Assembly (NCBI RefSeq): GCF_029029505.1
Contig: NZ_JAKJSD010000004.1
Coordinates: 62,001 to 126,000 of the forward strand
DNA length: 64,000 nucleotides
Direction of reading: 5' to 3'
Origin: Ancylomarina sp. DW003
GTDB taxonomy: Bacteria > Bacteroidota > Bacteroidia > Bacteroidales > Marinifilaceae
The number at the start of each line of letters is the position of its first letter. Position 1 is the stretch's first letter. Below are positions 21,243 to 31,000 of this stretch, piece by piece. Below the pieces are notes generated by a model. That model searched no databases. It worked only from the letters and a program-made list of their open reading frames with translations, and had not been told where the DNA came from. The position numbers were made by a program, and so were the translations under genes.

Positions 21243-22034
21243 ATGACTTATGGCATTTCTGATTTAAGTATCATTCCTGTTCGAAGTGAACCAACTGAAA
21301 AAAGTGAAATGGTTAGTCAAGTTCTTTTTGGCGAACATTTTGAAATAACTGAGGTAACTGAAAAATGGTCGAAAGTTAAGCTTGCTTTCGATAATTATGA
21401 AGGTTGGATTGACAATAAAATGATTAGTCCAATTGAAGAGGATTTATTCAATCAATTGAACAAGAATTTTCCTGTAGTTGCCAATGATACTTTTAATTTG
21501 GTTTTTCAAGAAGCAGATTATTCTAACAAGTTAATTGTTCCGGGAAGCTCATTCCCATTTTGTGATTTAGAGAAGAAAACTTTCATGCTTGCCGATAAAC
21601 TGTATCATTATCAAGGCGTGGTTTCATCCAATGGAAAAAAGCCTGAGGAACTTCGAGATTCTCTTATTGAATCGGCACTGAAATATTTTAATGCACCCTA
21701 TTTATGGGGAGGGCGTACACCTTATGGTATAGATTGTTCAGGTTTGAGTCAAATTGTTTATAAACTAAATGGTATCTGCCTACCCCGTGACGCAAGTGAA
21801 CAGGTTAAAGAAGGTGAGGTCCTTACTTTTGTTGAAGAAGCTTTACCAGGTGATTTAGCATTTTTTGATAATGAAGTAGGTGAGATTACTCATGTTGGAA
21901 TTATTTGGGATCGACATAAAATTATACATGCTTCAGGAAAAGTACGTATTGATAATGTGGATCATATTGGAATATTTAATGTAGATACTCAGCAATATTC
22001 TCATAAACTTAGAGTGATAAAGAGGATTATATAA
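21243..22034 (+). CDS. Cytosolic NlpC/P60 (C40) peptidase with SH3-like N-terminus
   Basis: 263-residue predicted gamma-D-glutamyl-L-diamino acid endopeptidase of the YkfC type. The N-terminal half is an SH3-like region (SIIPVRSEPTEKSEMVSQVLFGE, WSKVKLAFDNYEGWI). The C-terminal half is NlpC/P60 with the catalytic Cys165 in YGIDCSGL, His217 in THVGIIW and a polar third residue at His229 (IIHASG). There is no signal peptide, suggesting action on recycled murein peptides in the cytosol. The frame could start at TTG 21237 but ATG 21243 fits better. A -7-like TATATTTG lies at 21174-21181 without a good -33 box. Confidence 0.88.
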   Translation: MTYGISDLSIIPVRSEPTEKSEMVSQVLFGEHFEITEVTEKWSKVKLAFDNYEGWIDNKMISPIEEDLFNQLNKNFPVVANDTFNLVFQEADYSNKLIVPGSSFPFCDLEKKTFMLADKLYHYQGVVSSNGKKPEELRDSLIESALKYFNAPYLWGGRTPYGIDCSGLSQIVYKLNGICLPRDASEQVKEGEVLTFVEEALPGDLAFFDNEVGEITHVGIIWDRHKIIHASGKVRIDNVDHIGIFNVDTQQYSHKLRVIKRII

Positions 22035-22060
22035 GAAAGATACTAGAACGATATAAATAA

Positions 22061-22088
22061 TGCCGCTATTCATCGAATAGCGGCATTT
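22061..22088. terminator. Bidirectional terminator between the NlpC/P60 and ZIP genes
   Basis: Perfect 10-bp stem TGCCGCTATT/AATAGCGGCA (22061-22070, 22076-22085), 5-nt loop, AT-rich flanks (TTTAT on the right, AAATAA on the left) between convergent genes. Confidence 0.8.
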
Positions 22089-22109
22089 ATATTTTGAAGA
22101 GGTTGAATT

Positions 22110-22928
22110 TTATAAGAATAGCAGTAGGCTCGCAGCCATAACAGCCATTCCCCCGATCAAACCATAAATTGCAATATGATGTTCCCCATATTCTTCTGCT
22201 GTAGGTAAAAGTTCATCAAGTGATATGAATACCATAATACCAGCAACACCTCCAAATAAGGAACCGAAGATAGTATCATTTAATCCTAAAACGGAGTAAA
22301 TAAGAATAAAACCAATTAGTGCACCAACAGGTTCTGCTAATCCAGATAGAAAGGAGTAAACAAATGCTTTCTTTCTACTACCAGTTGCATAAAAAATGGG
22401 TACTGAAACTGCAATCCCTTCAGGTATATTGTGAATCGCAATTGCAACTGCAATAGGAATCGCAATACTTGGATCTGTAAGGGCTGCTGCAAATGTTGCC
22501 AAACCTTCAGGGAAGTTGTGAATTGCAATTGCTATAGCTGAAAATATTCCCATTCTCATTAGCTTTTTGTCAGTTGTTTTTCTTTCACTGAGATCTTCAA
22601 TTTTCTTAACCTCATGAGGGTTTTCAAATGAAGGTATTAATTTATCAATGATAGCAATAAACATGATACCTCCAAAGAAAGATAGAACGGTGTAAACTGT
22701 TCCATTAACTTCACCATGTGCGCCAACTAGAGCATCTTTGGCTTTTTGTAGAATCTCAACGAAAGAGACATAGATCATTACCCCTGCAGAGAAACCAAGT
22801 GATAGTGATAAAAACTTTGTGTTAGTACGTTTTGCAAAAAATGCTATAGCACTCCCAATACCAGTTGAAAGCCCTGCAAAAAGTGTTAGCCCAAATGCAA
22901 AAGCTACTGTGTTAAAATCAAATTCCAT
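22110..22928 (-). CDS. ZIP family metal transporter (ZupT-like)
   Basis: 272-residue inner-membrane transporter for divalent metals such as zinc or iron. About eight hydrophobic segments are visible. The two metal-site helices are intact: [10 protein letters not shown] (helix 4) and [10 protein letters not shown] (helix 5), followed by [11 protein letters not shown] short cytosolic loop ([20 protein letters not shown]) lies between helices 3 and 4, as in ZupT. The closest well-known type is ZupT, but zinc versus iron preference is not decided, so no symbol is given. Confidence 0.9.
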   Translation of the reverse strand: MEFDFNTVAFAFGLTLFAGLSTGIGSAIAFFAKRTNTKFLSLSLGFSAGVMIYVSFVEILQKAKDALVGAHGEVNGTVYTVLSFFGGIMFIAIIDKLIPSFENPHEVKKIEDLSERKTTDKKLMRMGIFSAIAIAIHNFPEGLATFAAALTDPSIAIPIAVAIAIHNIPEGIAVSVPIFYATGSRKKAFVYSFLSGLAEPVGALIGFILIYSVLGLNDTIFGSLFGGVAGIMVFISLDELLPTAEEYGEHHIAIYGLIGGMAVMAASLLLFL

Positions 22929-23071
22929 ATAGCTTGTTTAATTTCTTGAAATGCAAAGATACAATTGTCTAGAATAAATCTTAATAAGATGATTTATTTT
23001 TTTGTAAAAGAAAAAATCATGTTTTAAATTTACTATAATTATCGATACAAGTTTAATTTAATGTTTCTGCT

Positions 23072-23239
23072 ATGACTTATTTTATCTCAGATGAATGTAT
23101 TGCATGTGGTTCTTGTATGAATGAATGCCCGGTTGATGCTATTTCAGCGGGAGATATATTTGTAGTCAATGCAGATGATTGTATTGATTGTGCAGCGTGT
23201 GCAGAGGTTTGCCCTGTAGATGCAATTTCAGAAATCTAG
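23072..23239 (+). CDS. 2[4Fe-4S] ferredoxin
   Basis: 55-residue clostridial-type ferredoxin, a small soluble electron carrier of anaerobic metabolism. Two CX2CX2CX3CP motifs are complete: C9, C12, C15, C19 and C37, C40, C43, C47, each followed by PVDAI. The two halves are near duplicates around a short linker (SAGDIFVVNADD). The start ATG at 23072 is certain because an upstream ATG at 23061 meets a stop after four codons. It is a single gene; the likely redox partner (for example pyruvate:ferredoxin oxidoreductase or an Rnf complex) is not in the window. Confidence 0.95.
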   Translation: MTYFISDECIACGSCMNECPVDAISAGDIFVVNADDCIDCAACAEVCPVDAISEI

Positions 23240-23804
23240 AAATCGATTAGGATTTCCCAAAAAATACTTATTATTGCTTCAGTTCTTTCTGCGAGTATTA
23301 ATTTGAGACGATTTATTTATGTCAAAAATAGTATGTTTGAACTTACTTTTCTTTTGACAGTGATTTCATTCCGCCTATATCTAACTTGGTATTAAAATGA
23401 TCTGTTCTAAATCCCTTTTTAGTTTTTTTACAAATTAAAAACATTCTTGTTTCTAACTCTCTGATAGTTAGTTTAATTAGCATAATTAATAATTCATGTA
23501 TTCTTATATGTGAATATGTTAATTTAAAATGAAGTTATCGTACCTATTTGTCGTTGAATAGAACGGTTATAAATAAGATATTTACCCCTAAATTGTCATA
23601 TAGAAAATTTTAAGAGACGAAATAGTTTATGTAAAAACGTATATGAACATATGTGATTATGTTTAATTGAACAATAGTTTTGTTATGCGTAATTCATTGA
23701 TGGGCAGTGTTTTGTATGGGTGTAAATATTTTTAAAAATGGTTAATTTTAGTTAAATTATATGATTGTAGACCCAAAGTTTATAATTAACTAAAAAATTA
23801 ATCT
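23240..23804. other. Long gene-free leader of the SusC locus
   Basis: 565 bases, very AT-rich, with no ORF worth reporting, no hairpin terminator and no clear TTTG/TAnnTTTG pair. It presumably contains the promoter and regulatory sites of the SusC-SusD genes; I cannot pinpoint them. Confidence 0.4.
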
Positions 23805-26800
23805 ATGAAAAAACTTACCTTAGTTGTTTGTGTTTTCATGTTAGCAGTTCTGATTGTTAATGCACAAACAAAGCAAATTACTGGTACGGTTACCAGTGCA
23901 GATGACGGCTTAGGTATGCCAGGCGTATCTGTTGTTATTAAAGGTACGACAGTCGGTGCAAGTACCGATATTGATGGAAAGTATGTTCTTGAAGCTCAGG
24001 CTTCAGATATAGTTGTGTTTAGTTTTGTTGGAATGATTTCACAGGAGATCACTGTAGGTGACAAAACTGTTATTAATGTCGTACTTGTTACAGAATCGAT
24101 TGGTGTAGACGAAGTAGTTGTAACTGCACTTGGTATTAAGCGATCTAAAAAAGCTCTTGGGTATTCTGTACAAGAGGTTAAATCTGATGAGTTAACCAAA
24201 ACGGGGACACCGGATTTAGCGAAAGCTCTTCAAGGAAAAGTTTCAGGTATTGATATTAAATTATCTAGTGGTATGCCTGGAGCATCTTCACAAATTGTAA
24301 TTAGAGGTTCACGTTCTTTTACAGGTAATAACACGCCTCTTTATGTTGTTGATGGTATGCCTATTGCCAGTACAGCAGCATTTAGTACGGGAAATAGTGT
24401 TACTGGTTCTGATATTTCGAATAGAGCTTTGGATTTGAATCCTAACGACATTGAATCTATTAATGTATTAAAGGGGCAAGCTGCTGCTGCATTATATGGC
24501 TTACGGGCATCTAATGGTGTTGTAATTATTACGACAAAAAGTGGTAAAGGTGGTGTAAAAGGAAAACCTGTAGTTTCACTGAATCAAACTACCAGTTTTG
24601 ATATTGTTTCCAGAACCCCAGACTATCAGAAAATATGGTCTCAGGGTAATGCCGGAGTTTATGGTCCAACAACATCTTTATCATGGGGAGCAAAAATTAC
24701 CGAATTACCTAATGATCCCACATATGGTGGAAATGGAAATGGACATGAAGGCATGTATAAAGTACCTCAATTGGAAGAGGGAGGTCTTGACCCTTGGGTA
24801 AGCCCAAAGGTTTATAACAACTGGGATGATTATTTTGAAACAGGTTACACTTCTACTACTGGGATTAATGTTAGCCAAGCTACCGAAAAAGGGCACTTCT
24901 CAATTGGGATAGGTTATACAGAGCAAGAGGGTATTGCTTTAAATAGTGGTATGGAGCGTTGGAATGCCAAAGCAGCTGCTGAAAGCAAACTGAATGAGAA
25001 TTTTACGGTTGGATTTTCAGCTAATTATGCTAAAACAGAGGTTGATAAGCTTTCAGGAGCCAATGATGCTGCATTAGCTGGTGTTTTGTCTGCTCCAAGT
25101 AGTTATAATCTTAAAGGGAATCCAACTCACGTAGTTGGTGATCCATACGACCAAATTTATTATAGATCTCTAACTTTTGATAATCCATATTGGTTAGCAA
25201 AGAACAATACATTTAATGAGAAAACTGATCGATTTTTTGGTAACGCTTACGTTACTTATGAAAAAGCGTTGGGAACAGACCTCGATTTAAGAGTTAAATA
25301 TCAGCTGGGAATTGATTCTTATACAACCCATTATCAAGATATTTTTGGATTTGGTAGTAAAGGAAAATCAGGTTCTATTAATAACTATGGTGTTACTGAT
25401 CAGACGTATAACTCTTTAATAACAGCAAGTTTGGATTGGAATATAAATGATGATTTCCAATTTAATGCCATCATAGGTAATGAGTTAAATCATAACGAGA
25501 CCAAAACTTATGACCAGTTTGGTCAGGAATTTAATTTTGGAGGTTGGAATCATATTGATAATGCGAATACTGTAACTTCTACAGAGGAACAACTTAAAGA
25601 CAGAACATTTGGTCTTTTTGCAAGTTTATCTTTGTCATGGAAAAGTATGCTATTCTTAAATATGACAGGACGTAATGATATTGCATCTTCGATGCCAAGA
25701 AATAATCGTTCCTTCTTTTATCCTTCCGTATCCTTAGGTTTTGTTGCTTCTGAACTAGAACTTATTAAAGATATACCATGGATTACTTTTGCAAAGATCA
25801 GAGGATCTTATGCTGAGGTAGGCCAGGCAGGTGAATTCCTTCAAAACTATTATACAAAGCCAAACTACGGTGGTGGTTTCTGGACGGATGAGCCAATAAC
25901 ATACCCATTGGATGGTGTTAATTCATATATCCCTTTTGATGAATTGTTTGATCCTAATTTAAAGCCTCAGAATACTAAATCGTATGAAGTTGGAATTAAT
26001 TTGAAATTTGTAAATAATCGTTTTGGTATTGATTATACTTATTCGAGACAGAATGTTGAAGATCAAATATTCGAGATTCCTTTGGCAGGTTCATCAGGAG
26101 CAGAGAGTCTGACTGCAAACGGTGGTGAGGTGCATACGGATGGACATGAAGTTGTATTATATCTAACACCAATAGTTTTGAAAGATTTTACTTGGGATTT
26201 AAGTGTAAATTATTCAAAAATTGACAATGTTGTTGATAAGTTGGCTCCTGGGGTTGAGAGTATTTTCCTAGGTGGGTTTACAACTCCACAGGTAAGAGCA
26301 GGTATCGGCGATACTTATCCTGTAATTTATGGTTCTCAGTACAAGAAAAATGATTTGGGACAGATCTTAGTAAATGAAGATCCTAATGCAGCAGATTATG
26401 GTATGCCAATGTCAGGTGAACCAGGTGTAATTGGTTCGATATCGCCTGATTTTATAATTGGTGCCTCGACTAACTTTATTTATAAAAATTGGTCATTAAG
26501 TGCCACTTTTGAATGGAAAAATGGTGGTGAGATGTATTCGGGTTCCAACGGACTATTAGATTTATACGGTATGTCTAAGCGAACTGAAGATCGTGAATCG
26601 ACCTTTATTTTTGATGGTTATAAAGCTGATGGATCCAAAAATGATATTGCAAGGGGCGGTCTTGGTGATTTCAATGCTACTCAAACTCTATTTTCAGATG
26701 TATTGACAAATATAGATGAGTATTATATTCATGGGAATTCCTTTGTTAAGCTTAGAGAACTATCATTAAAATATAATCTACCTAAAACGATCATTCCTAA

Positions 26801-26969
26801 AGTTGACGTAACACTTACAACTTTTGTTAGGAATATTCTTCTATGGACAGAGTTGGATAATTTTGACCCTGAATCTTCTCAAGGTAATAACAATATGGCT
26901 GGTGGTTTTGAGCGTTTTTCATTACCTCAAACGACAAGTTTTGGATTCAGTGTCGATGTTAAATTCTAA
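23805..26969 (+). CDS. SusC/RagA-type TonB-linked outer membrane protein
   Basis: 1054-residue outer-membrane transporter. A signal peptide (KKLTLVVCVFMLAVLIVNAQ) precedes a carboxypeptidase-like domain (about 22-105), a TonB box/plug region (VDEVVVTALGIKR, LQGKVSGIDI, IVIRGSRSF, PLYVVDGMPI, VLKGQAAAALYG) and a barrel ending in FGFSVDVKF. It pairs with the SusD-like lipoprotein 10 bases downstream; together they form a lidded barrel that imports oligomers too large for porins. No glycoside hydrolase, polysaccharide lyase, sulfatase, ECF sigma or hybrid two-component regulator lies nearby, so the substrate may be a peptide or a product of enzymes encoded elsewhere. Confidence 0.93.
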   Translation: MKKLTLVVCVFMLAVLIVNAQTKQITGTVTSADDGLGMPGVSVVIKGTTVGASTDIDGKYVLEAQASDIVVFSFVGMISQEITVGDKTVINVVLVTESIGVDEVVVTALGIKRSKKALGYSVQEVKSDELTKTGTPDLAKALQGKVSGIDIKLSSGMPGASSQIVIRGSRSFTGNNTPLYVVDGMPIASTAAFSTGNSVTGSDISNRALDLNPNDIESINVLKGQAAAALYGLRASNGVVIITTKSGKGGVKGKPVVSLNQTTSFDIVSRTPDYQKIWSQGNAGVYGPTTSLSWGAKITELPNDPTYGGNGNGHEGMYKVPQLEEGGLDPWVSPKVYNNWDDYFETGYTSTTGINVSQATEKGHFSIGIGYTEQEGIALNSGMERWNAKAAAESKLNENFTVGFSANYAKTEVDKLSGANDAALAGVLSAPSSYNLKGNPTHVVGDPYDQIYYRSLTFDNPYWLAKNNTFNEKTDRFFGNAYVTYEKALGTDLDLRVKYQLGIDSYTTHYQDIFGFGSKGKSGSINNYGVTDQTYNSLITASLDWNINDDFQFNAIIGNELNHNETKTYDQFGQEFNFGGWNHIDNANTVTSTEEQLKDRTFGLFASLSLSWKSMLFLNMTGRNDIASSMPRNNRSFFYPSVSLGFVASELELIKDIPWITFAKIRGSYAEVGQAGEFLQNYYTKPNYGGGFWTDEPITYPLDGVNSYIPFDELFDPNLKPQNTKSYEVGINLKFVNNRFGIDYTYSRQNVEDQIFEIPLAGSSGAESLTANGGEVHTDGHEVVLYLTPIVLKDFTWDLSVNYSKIDNVVDKLAPGVESIFLGGFTTPQVRAGIGDTYPVIYGSQYKKNDLGQILVNEDPNAADYGMPMSGEPGVIGSISPDFIIGASTNFIYKNWSLSATFEWKNGGEMYSGSNGLLDLYGMSKRTEDRESTFIFDGYKADGSKNDIARGGLGDFNATQTLFSDVLTNIDEYYIHGNSFVKLRELSLKYNLPKTIIPKVDVTLTTFVRNILLWTELDNFDPESSQGNNNMAGGFERFSLPQTTSFGFSVDVKF

Positions 26970-26979
26970 TCTTAAATTT

Positions 26980-28446
26980 ATGAACAATATGAAAAAATAT
27001 ATTCACAGTATTGCGATTGTTTTAATTGCAATTACACTTAGTTCTTGTTCTGAAGATCTGTTAGATGATATTAACAAGAACGTCAATGATCCTGCAAATG
27101 TGGCTTCAAACTTGATTCTTTCTGATGTAATGACAAGTTCCGCATTTAGCGTAACAGGAAGTGATCTGGCATTTTATTCGTCATGTTATGTAGAGCACAA
27201 TGTTGGCTCATTTAATCAGATGTATAATGCAGAGATTAGAACTAACGAGCCTACTAGTAGTACGACCTATAATAATTCTTGGATTTCAATGTATCAAAAT
27301 CTACTGAACCTTAATGATGTCATTGGTAAATGTTCAGAAGGAGGAGGTGAAGAAGGGAATTTCTACAATTTGGGTATAGCCCAAATATTATCAGCTTATA
27401 ATCTAGCTATTCTTACGGATTTAATGGGTGATGTTCCTTGGACTGAAGCTCTTCAGCCAGGCGTTATTTTTACACCTAATGTGGATTCGCAAGAAGCTAT
27501 TTATACTGCTATATTTAAGTTCTTGGATGATGCAATTATTAATTTAGGTAAAGAGTCAACTTTCCCCTTTTTGGGAGGACAGGATTTTATCTACGATGGC
27601 GATGAGGACAGTATTGATAATTGGATGAAATTTGCTTACGGATTAAAAGCAAGATATACGATGAGATTGTCTTTACGATCTCCAAATTATGATGATGTTA
27701 TATCATTTGCAGATAATTCTTTTAGTAGTGCTGCTGAGCAAAGTCAATATGATTATAATGGGACTTCTTCTAAAAGTCCATTCCAACAATTCTTTTTGGA
27801 TAGGGATTATTTTGGTGCAAGTACAAGTTTGCATAACAAATTGGTAGTTCGAAATGATCCGAGAGATGCTGTTTTCTTCAAGCCTTATGATGAGGGGGGA
27901 ACTTTGGAATTTGCTCCCAATGGTACGCCAAGTCAGGAACAAGGGAAATATGGAATTTCAGCAATTAGTTCGATTACTGCCCCAACTTATTTATTAAGTT
28001 ACCATGAAATTGAATTCCTAAAAGCTGAAGCATATGCAAGAAAAAATGATATGCCTAATGCTAAAATAGCTTTGAAAGCTGCAATTACAGCTGCATTCAT
28101 GAAGTCTAATATAGATCTTACAGCTGCGGAAGCAGATAGTTATTATACTGACGAGATTGATCCAACTCTTCTAGATCAAGCTTCTACCTTAAAAGAAATT
28201 ATGATACAGAAATATATTGCATTCTTTGAGGAAGAATCTGTTGAGGCATATAATGATATAAGAAGATTAAGAGCAATGGGAGATGATTTTATTCAATTGG
28301 ATAATCCATTGAACAGTTCTAGATTTCCATTACGTTTCGCCTATGGTTCAGAGGATGTCACCACAAATGTTAATGTGCGTGAAGTTTATGGTGATGGAAG
28401 TTATGTGTATAGCGAGAATGTATGGTGGGCAGGAGGCTCACGATAG
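26980..28446 (+). CDS. SusD/RagB-type surface lipoprotein
   Basis: 488-residue partner lipoprotein of the SusC protein. The frame opens earlier inside susC, but the start giving a proper lipoprotein signal is ATG 26980 (or ATG 26989), with lipobox LSSC ending at C23. The residues after it (CSEDLLDD) are acidic, as in surface-exported Bacteroidetes lipoproteins. Helical TPR-like SusD features include AYNLAILTDLMGDVPWTEAL, an alanine-rich helical segment near LKAEAYARKNDM, and EEESVEAYNDIRRLRAMG near the C-terminus. The 'PWTEAL' type resembles the SusD-like_2 subgroup. It captures substrate and closes the SusC barrel. Confidence 0.9.
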   Translation: MNNMKKYIHSIAIVLIAITLSSCSEDLLDDINKNVNDPANVASNLILSDVMTSSAFSVTGSDLAFYSSCYVEHNVGSFNQMYNAEIRTNEPTSSTTYNNSWISMYQNLLNLNDVIGKCSEGGGEEGNFYNLGIAQILSAYNLAILTDLMGDVPWTEALQPGVIFTPNVDSQEAIYTAIFKFLDDAIINLGKESTFPFLGGQDFIYDGDEDSIDNWMKFAYGLKARYTMRLSLRSPNYDDVISFADNSFSSAAEQSQYDYNGTSSKSPFQQFFLDRDYFGASTSLHNKLVVRNDPRDAVFFKPYDEGGTLEFAPNGTPSQEQGKYGISAISSITAPTYLLSYHEIEFLKAEAYARKNDMPNAKIALKAAITAAFMKSNIDLTAAEADSYYTDEIDPTLLDQASTLKEIMIQKYIAFFEEESVEAYNDIRRLRAMGDDFIQLDNPLNSSRFPLRFAYGSEDVTTNVNVREVYGDGSYVYSENVWWAGGSR

Positions 28447-28476
28447 GTCGAATTCATAATGTAAAAAATTTAAACT

Positions 28477-29292
28477 ATGAAAATATATAAATTATATAGT
28501 CTACTTGTCGCACTTGCTTTGATTTTTGTAGGATGTGACGATACAAATGACAACTTAGTTGTGCAAAGGGGTGTTGCTGTCAGCCCAATAATTGAGTCAA
28601 TAACATCCTCATTCTTTGAGCTATCTGATTTGGATAATGCTTTTGTTGAATTTAAAGTAACTGCCGAATTTCCAGCAGAAGTGGCACAGGTTCTTGTGAA
28701 AGTTGGTCATAAGGATAAAACAGCAATCCTACCCCCATATAGTAGCATCCCAGTAACTATAACGTTATCTGTTTCAGATATAGCTAATGTTTTGGGTGTT
28801 AATGTTAATGATCTTGTTTTGGGTGATGTTTTTAGTTTTCAATTAATAGTTGAAAATATGGATGGTATTACAACGTTCTCTAATAAAATTCTAAATGCGA
28901 CAGTAGCATGTGCCTCTAGTCTAGAGGGTGCATATACTTGCGTGGCAAATGGTTCTTCAACAGATCCTGGACCAAGTCCTGAAGAGAACCCGGCTGTTGA
29001 TTTCACTACTACCATTACTTTTACAGCTACAGCTGTAAATGGTGAATATATTATATCTGATTTTTCAGGCGGCTTGGATACTTTCTGGTATGATATTTAT
29101 GGATTAAGTGGAGAATATCCGGGAATGATAAAAGATGTTTGTGGAGATTTATCTTACATAAATACTAAGGGGCCTTTCGGTTCTCCTATTTCTGGGACTG
29201 GCGCTGTAGATGAAGTTACCGGTGTAATCACACTTCATGGTGTGGCCGATAGTTGGGGTGATGAATGGGATCTTGTCTTAACACCTCAATAA
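28477..29292 (+). CDS. Predicted surface lipoprotein of the SusCD locus
   Basis: 271-residue lipoprotein with lipobox FVGC at C20 and an acidic stretch just after it (CDDTND), a mark of surface exposure in this phylum. The body is beta-rich and Gly/Thr/Ser-rich. An N-terminal part (about 35-140) looks like an immunoglobulin-like domain, and a C-terminal part (about 145-271) starts with a Cys pair (VACASSLEGAYTC) and a Pro-rich linker. The gene lies 30 bases after susD and ends at a strong terminator, so it is the third gene of the operon. Position and make-up suggest a SusE/F-like substrate-binding protein. I recognise no specific family. Confidence 0.7.
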   Translation: MKIYKLYSLLVALALIFVGCDDTNDNLVVQRGVAVSPIIESITSSFFELSDLDNAFVEFKVTAEFPAEVAQVLVKVGHKDKTAILPPYSSIPVTITLSVSDIANVLGVNVNDLVLGDVFSFQLIVENMDGITTFSNKILNATVACASSLEGAYTCVANGSSTDPGPSPEENPAVDFTTTITFTATAVNGEYIISDFSGGLDTFWYDIYGLSGEYPGMIKDVCGDLSYINTKGPFGSPISGTGAVDEVTGVITLHGVADSWGDEWDLVLTPQ

Positions 29293-29357
29293 TATATAAT
29301 AAATAAGGAATTATACGTATGAGATAGTGATCTTATTTCAGTGTATTTATTTTATTA

Positions 29358-29390
29358 AGAGGGCGTCCAGCAAATGGGCGCCCTCTTTTT
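29358..29390 (+). terminator. Terminator of the SusCD operon
   Basis: Eleven-pair stem AGAGGGCGTCC with GGGCGCCCTCT (one G-U), 7-nt loop AGCAAAT, and a T-tract. It closes the three-gene operon ahead of the convergent YfcC-type gene. Confidence 0.85.
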
Positions 29391-29404
29391 ATATCCTAAG
29401 TTTA

Positions 29405-31000
29405 TTAAAACCCATTCAACTCCATAGTTACTGTTGGAATAAGAAGTAGGAAGCCTAATATAATAAGCACCACCATAAACTTCCCAAGCCATTTAACCCA
29501 TTTGTCGTAAGGGATTTTGGCAACACCAAGTACACCGATTAAAACACCAGAGGTTGGTGTTATCATATTTGTGAAACCATCACCAAATTGGAAAGCCATT
29601 ACAGTTGCCTGACGTGATACGCCAATCAAATCAGAGAACTGAGACATCATCGGCATGGTCAAAGCAGCTTTAGCAGATCCTGAAGGGATAATCACGTTGA
29701 TAAAGTTTTGAATCACATACATCATACCAACCGAAGCAATCTTACCAAAATCGTTCATCGATTGTGAAATATAATATAGGATAGAGTCAATAATTTGTCC
29801 TTCTTCAAGTACAATTAGAATACCACCAGCTAAACCAACAATAAGAGCCGCAGACATGATATCGTTTACCCCTGCAAGGAACAATTTGGTGATTTCATTT
29901 GCGGTATTGCTGAATGCAATACCAGAGAAAATACCCATTGCAAAGAATAAAGTAGAAATCTCCATGATATACCAGCCATAGCCCATTACACCAACAATTA
30001 GATAAATGATGGTGAACAAAAGAAGGTTGAGAATAAAGAAGTGAACTGATTTACGCAAAGACATAAATCCGAATAAGGCAAACAAGCCTGTTACAAATGG
30101 AAGGACGTAAGTCGTTGACTCTGAATTACCAATTTTTAATGTACTTTGTGGGTAATAGAAAGAGAAAGTTACCATAGTAACCAAAAGAATAATATAGGTT
30201 ACCCAAGCAGAAGCAGGTGTATAATATTCGATGTTCTCAATATCCGAAGCATGGTGTTTTCTCCAGTAACTATCATCGGTGTAAACCAATGAGCTTTCAG
30301 GATTCTTACGAACCTTAGCTGCATACCTAAGGATAAAAGCGATTCCGATAATATTGATTACAAACCAGCAAAATAGGCGATACTCAATTCCTGAGAATAA
30401 AGGCAAGTTCGATAAACCTTGTGCAATACCAATTGTAAATGGATTCAGCAATGCTCCAGCGAAACCAAGGCCTGCAGCTACAAAACAGATTGCAACACCT
30501 ACAATCGAATCGTATCCCATCTTAATAGCCATTGGCACAAAAATAATAACAAAGGCTATGGTCTCTTCACTCATTCCGAAGGTGGCCCCAAAGATCGAGA
30601 ATATGAGCATGATGAGAGTTAGAATGATATTGTTGACACCAATTTTCCGTATGAGTTTGTTTTTCTCCAGTTTTTTTGTGAATTCGAGAAAGGAATATAT
30701 CCCCACATCAATCGATTTACTGGCATTCATAATCCAAAAAGCACCACCAATAATGAGAATAAACATGATGATATCAGCTTTATCTACAAAGCCTTTGAAA
30801 AATGAAGCAAAAACTTCCCAGCTTTGCCCACTATTATCAACCTGGTGATAGGAATCTTGAACAATAACAGAACGGTCGGTGCCGTTAACATTTACAACAG
30901 TTCTGTCGTATTCTCCACCTGGGATAATCCAAGTTAAAATGGCTGATAAAACGACTATTGCAAATACAATAACGTAAGTGTGAGGTACTTTCTTAAACAT
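29405..31000 (-). CDS. YfcC family (DcuC-like) anaerobic carboxylate/amino acid carrier
   Basis: 531-residue integral membrane protein of the C4-dicarboxylate anaerobic carrier/YfcC group. The N-terminus (VPHTYVIVFAIVVLSAILTWIIPGGEYDR) is the family hallmark; about 12 to 13 membrane segments follow, with IFGATFGMSEETIAF, GALLNPFTIGIAQGLS and the C-terminal GDGFTNMITPTSGVLIGVLG motif. The substrate is unknown; characterised or predicted relatives carry dicarboxylates, arginine or dipeptides. It is divergent from hutI across a 303-base region, so uptake of histidine, urocanate or glutamate-type compounds would make sense (inference). Confidence 0.85.
   Translation of the reverse strand: MFKKVPHTYVIVFAIVVLSAILTWIIPGGEYDRTVVNVNGTDRSVIVQDSYHQVDNSGQSWEVFASFFKGFVDKADIIMFILIIGGAFWIMNASKSIDVGIYSFLEFTKKLEKNKLIRKIGVNNIILTLIMLIFSIFGATFGMSEETIAFVIIFVPMAIKMGYDSIVGVAICFVAAGLGFAGALLNPFTIGIAQGLSNLPLFSGIEYRLFCWFVINIIGIAFILRYAAKVRKNPESSLVYTDDSYWRKHHASDIENIEYYTPASAWVTYIILLVTMVTFSFYYPQSTLKIGNSESTTYVLPFVTGLFALFGFMSLRKSVHFFILNLLLFTIIYLIVGVMGYGWYIMEISTLFFAMGIFSGIAFSNTANEITKLFLAGVNDIMSAALIVGLAGGILIVLEEGQIIDSILYYISQSMNDFGKIASVGMMYVIQNFINVIIPSGSAKAALTMPMMSQFSDLIGVSRQATVMAFQFGDGFTNMITPTSGVLIGVLGVAKIPYDKWVKWLGKFMVVLIILGFLLLIPTVTMELNGF

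Noticed and set aside
26824-26979. Upstream extension of the SusD frame into the end of SusC
   Set aside because: The lipoprotein signal begins only at 26980/26989; an earlier start would bury it.
30354-30848. 164-codon ORF antisense to the YfcC carrier
   Set aside because: It is a mirror frame of a conserved membrane protein; its composition follows from the sense strand codons.
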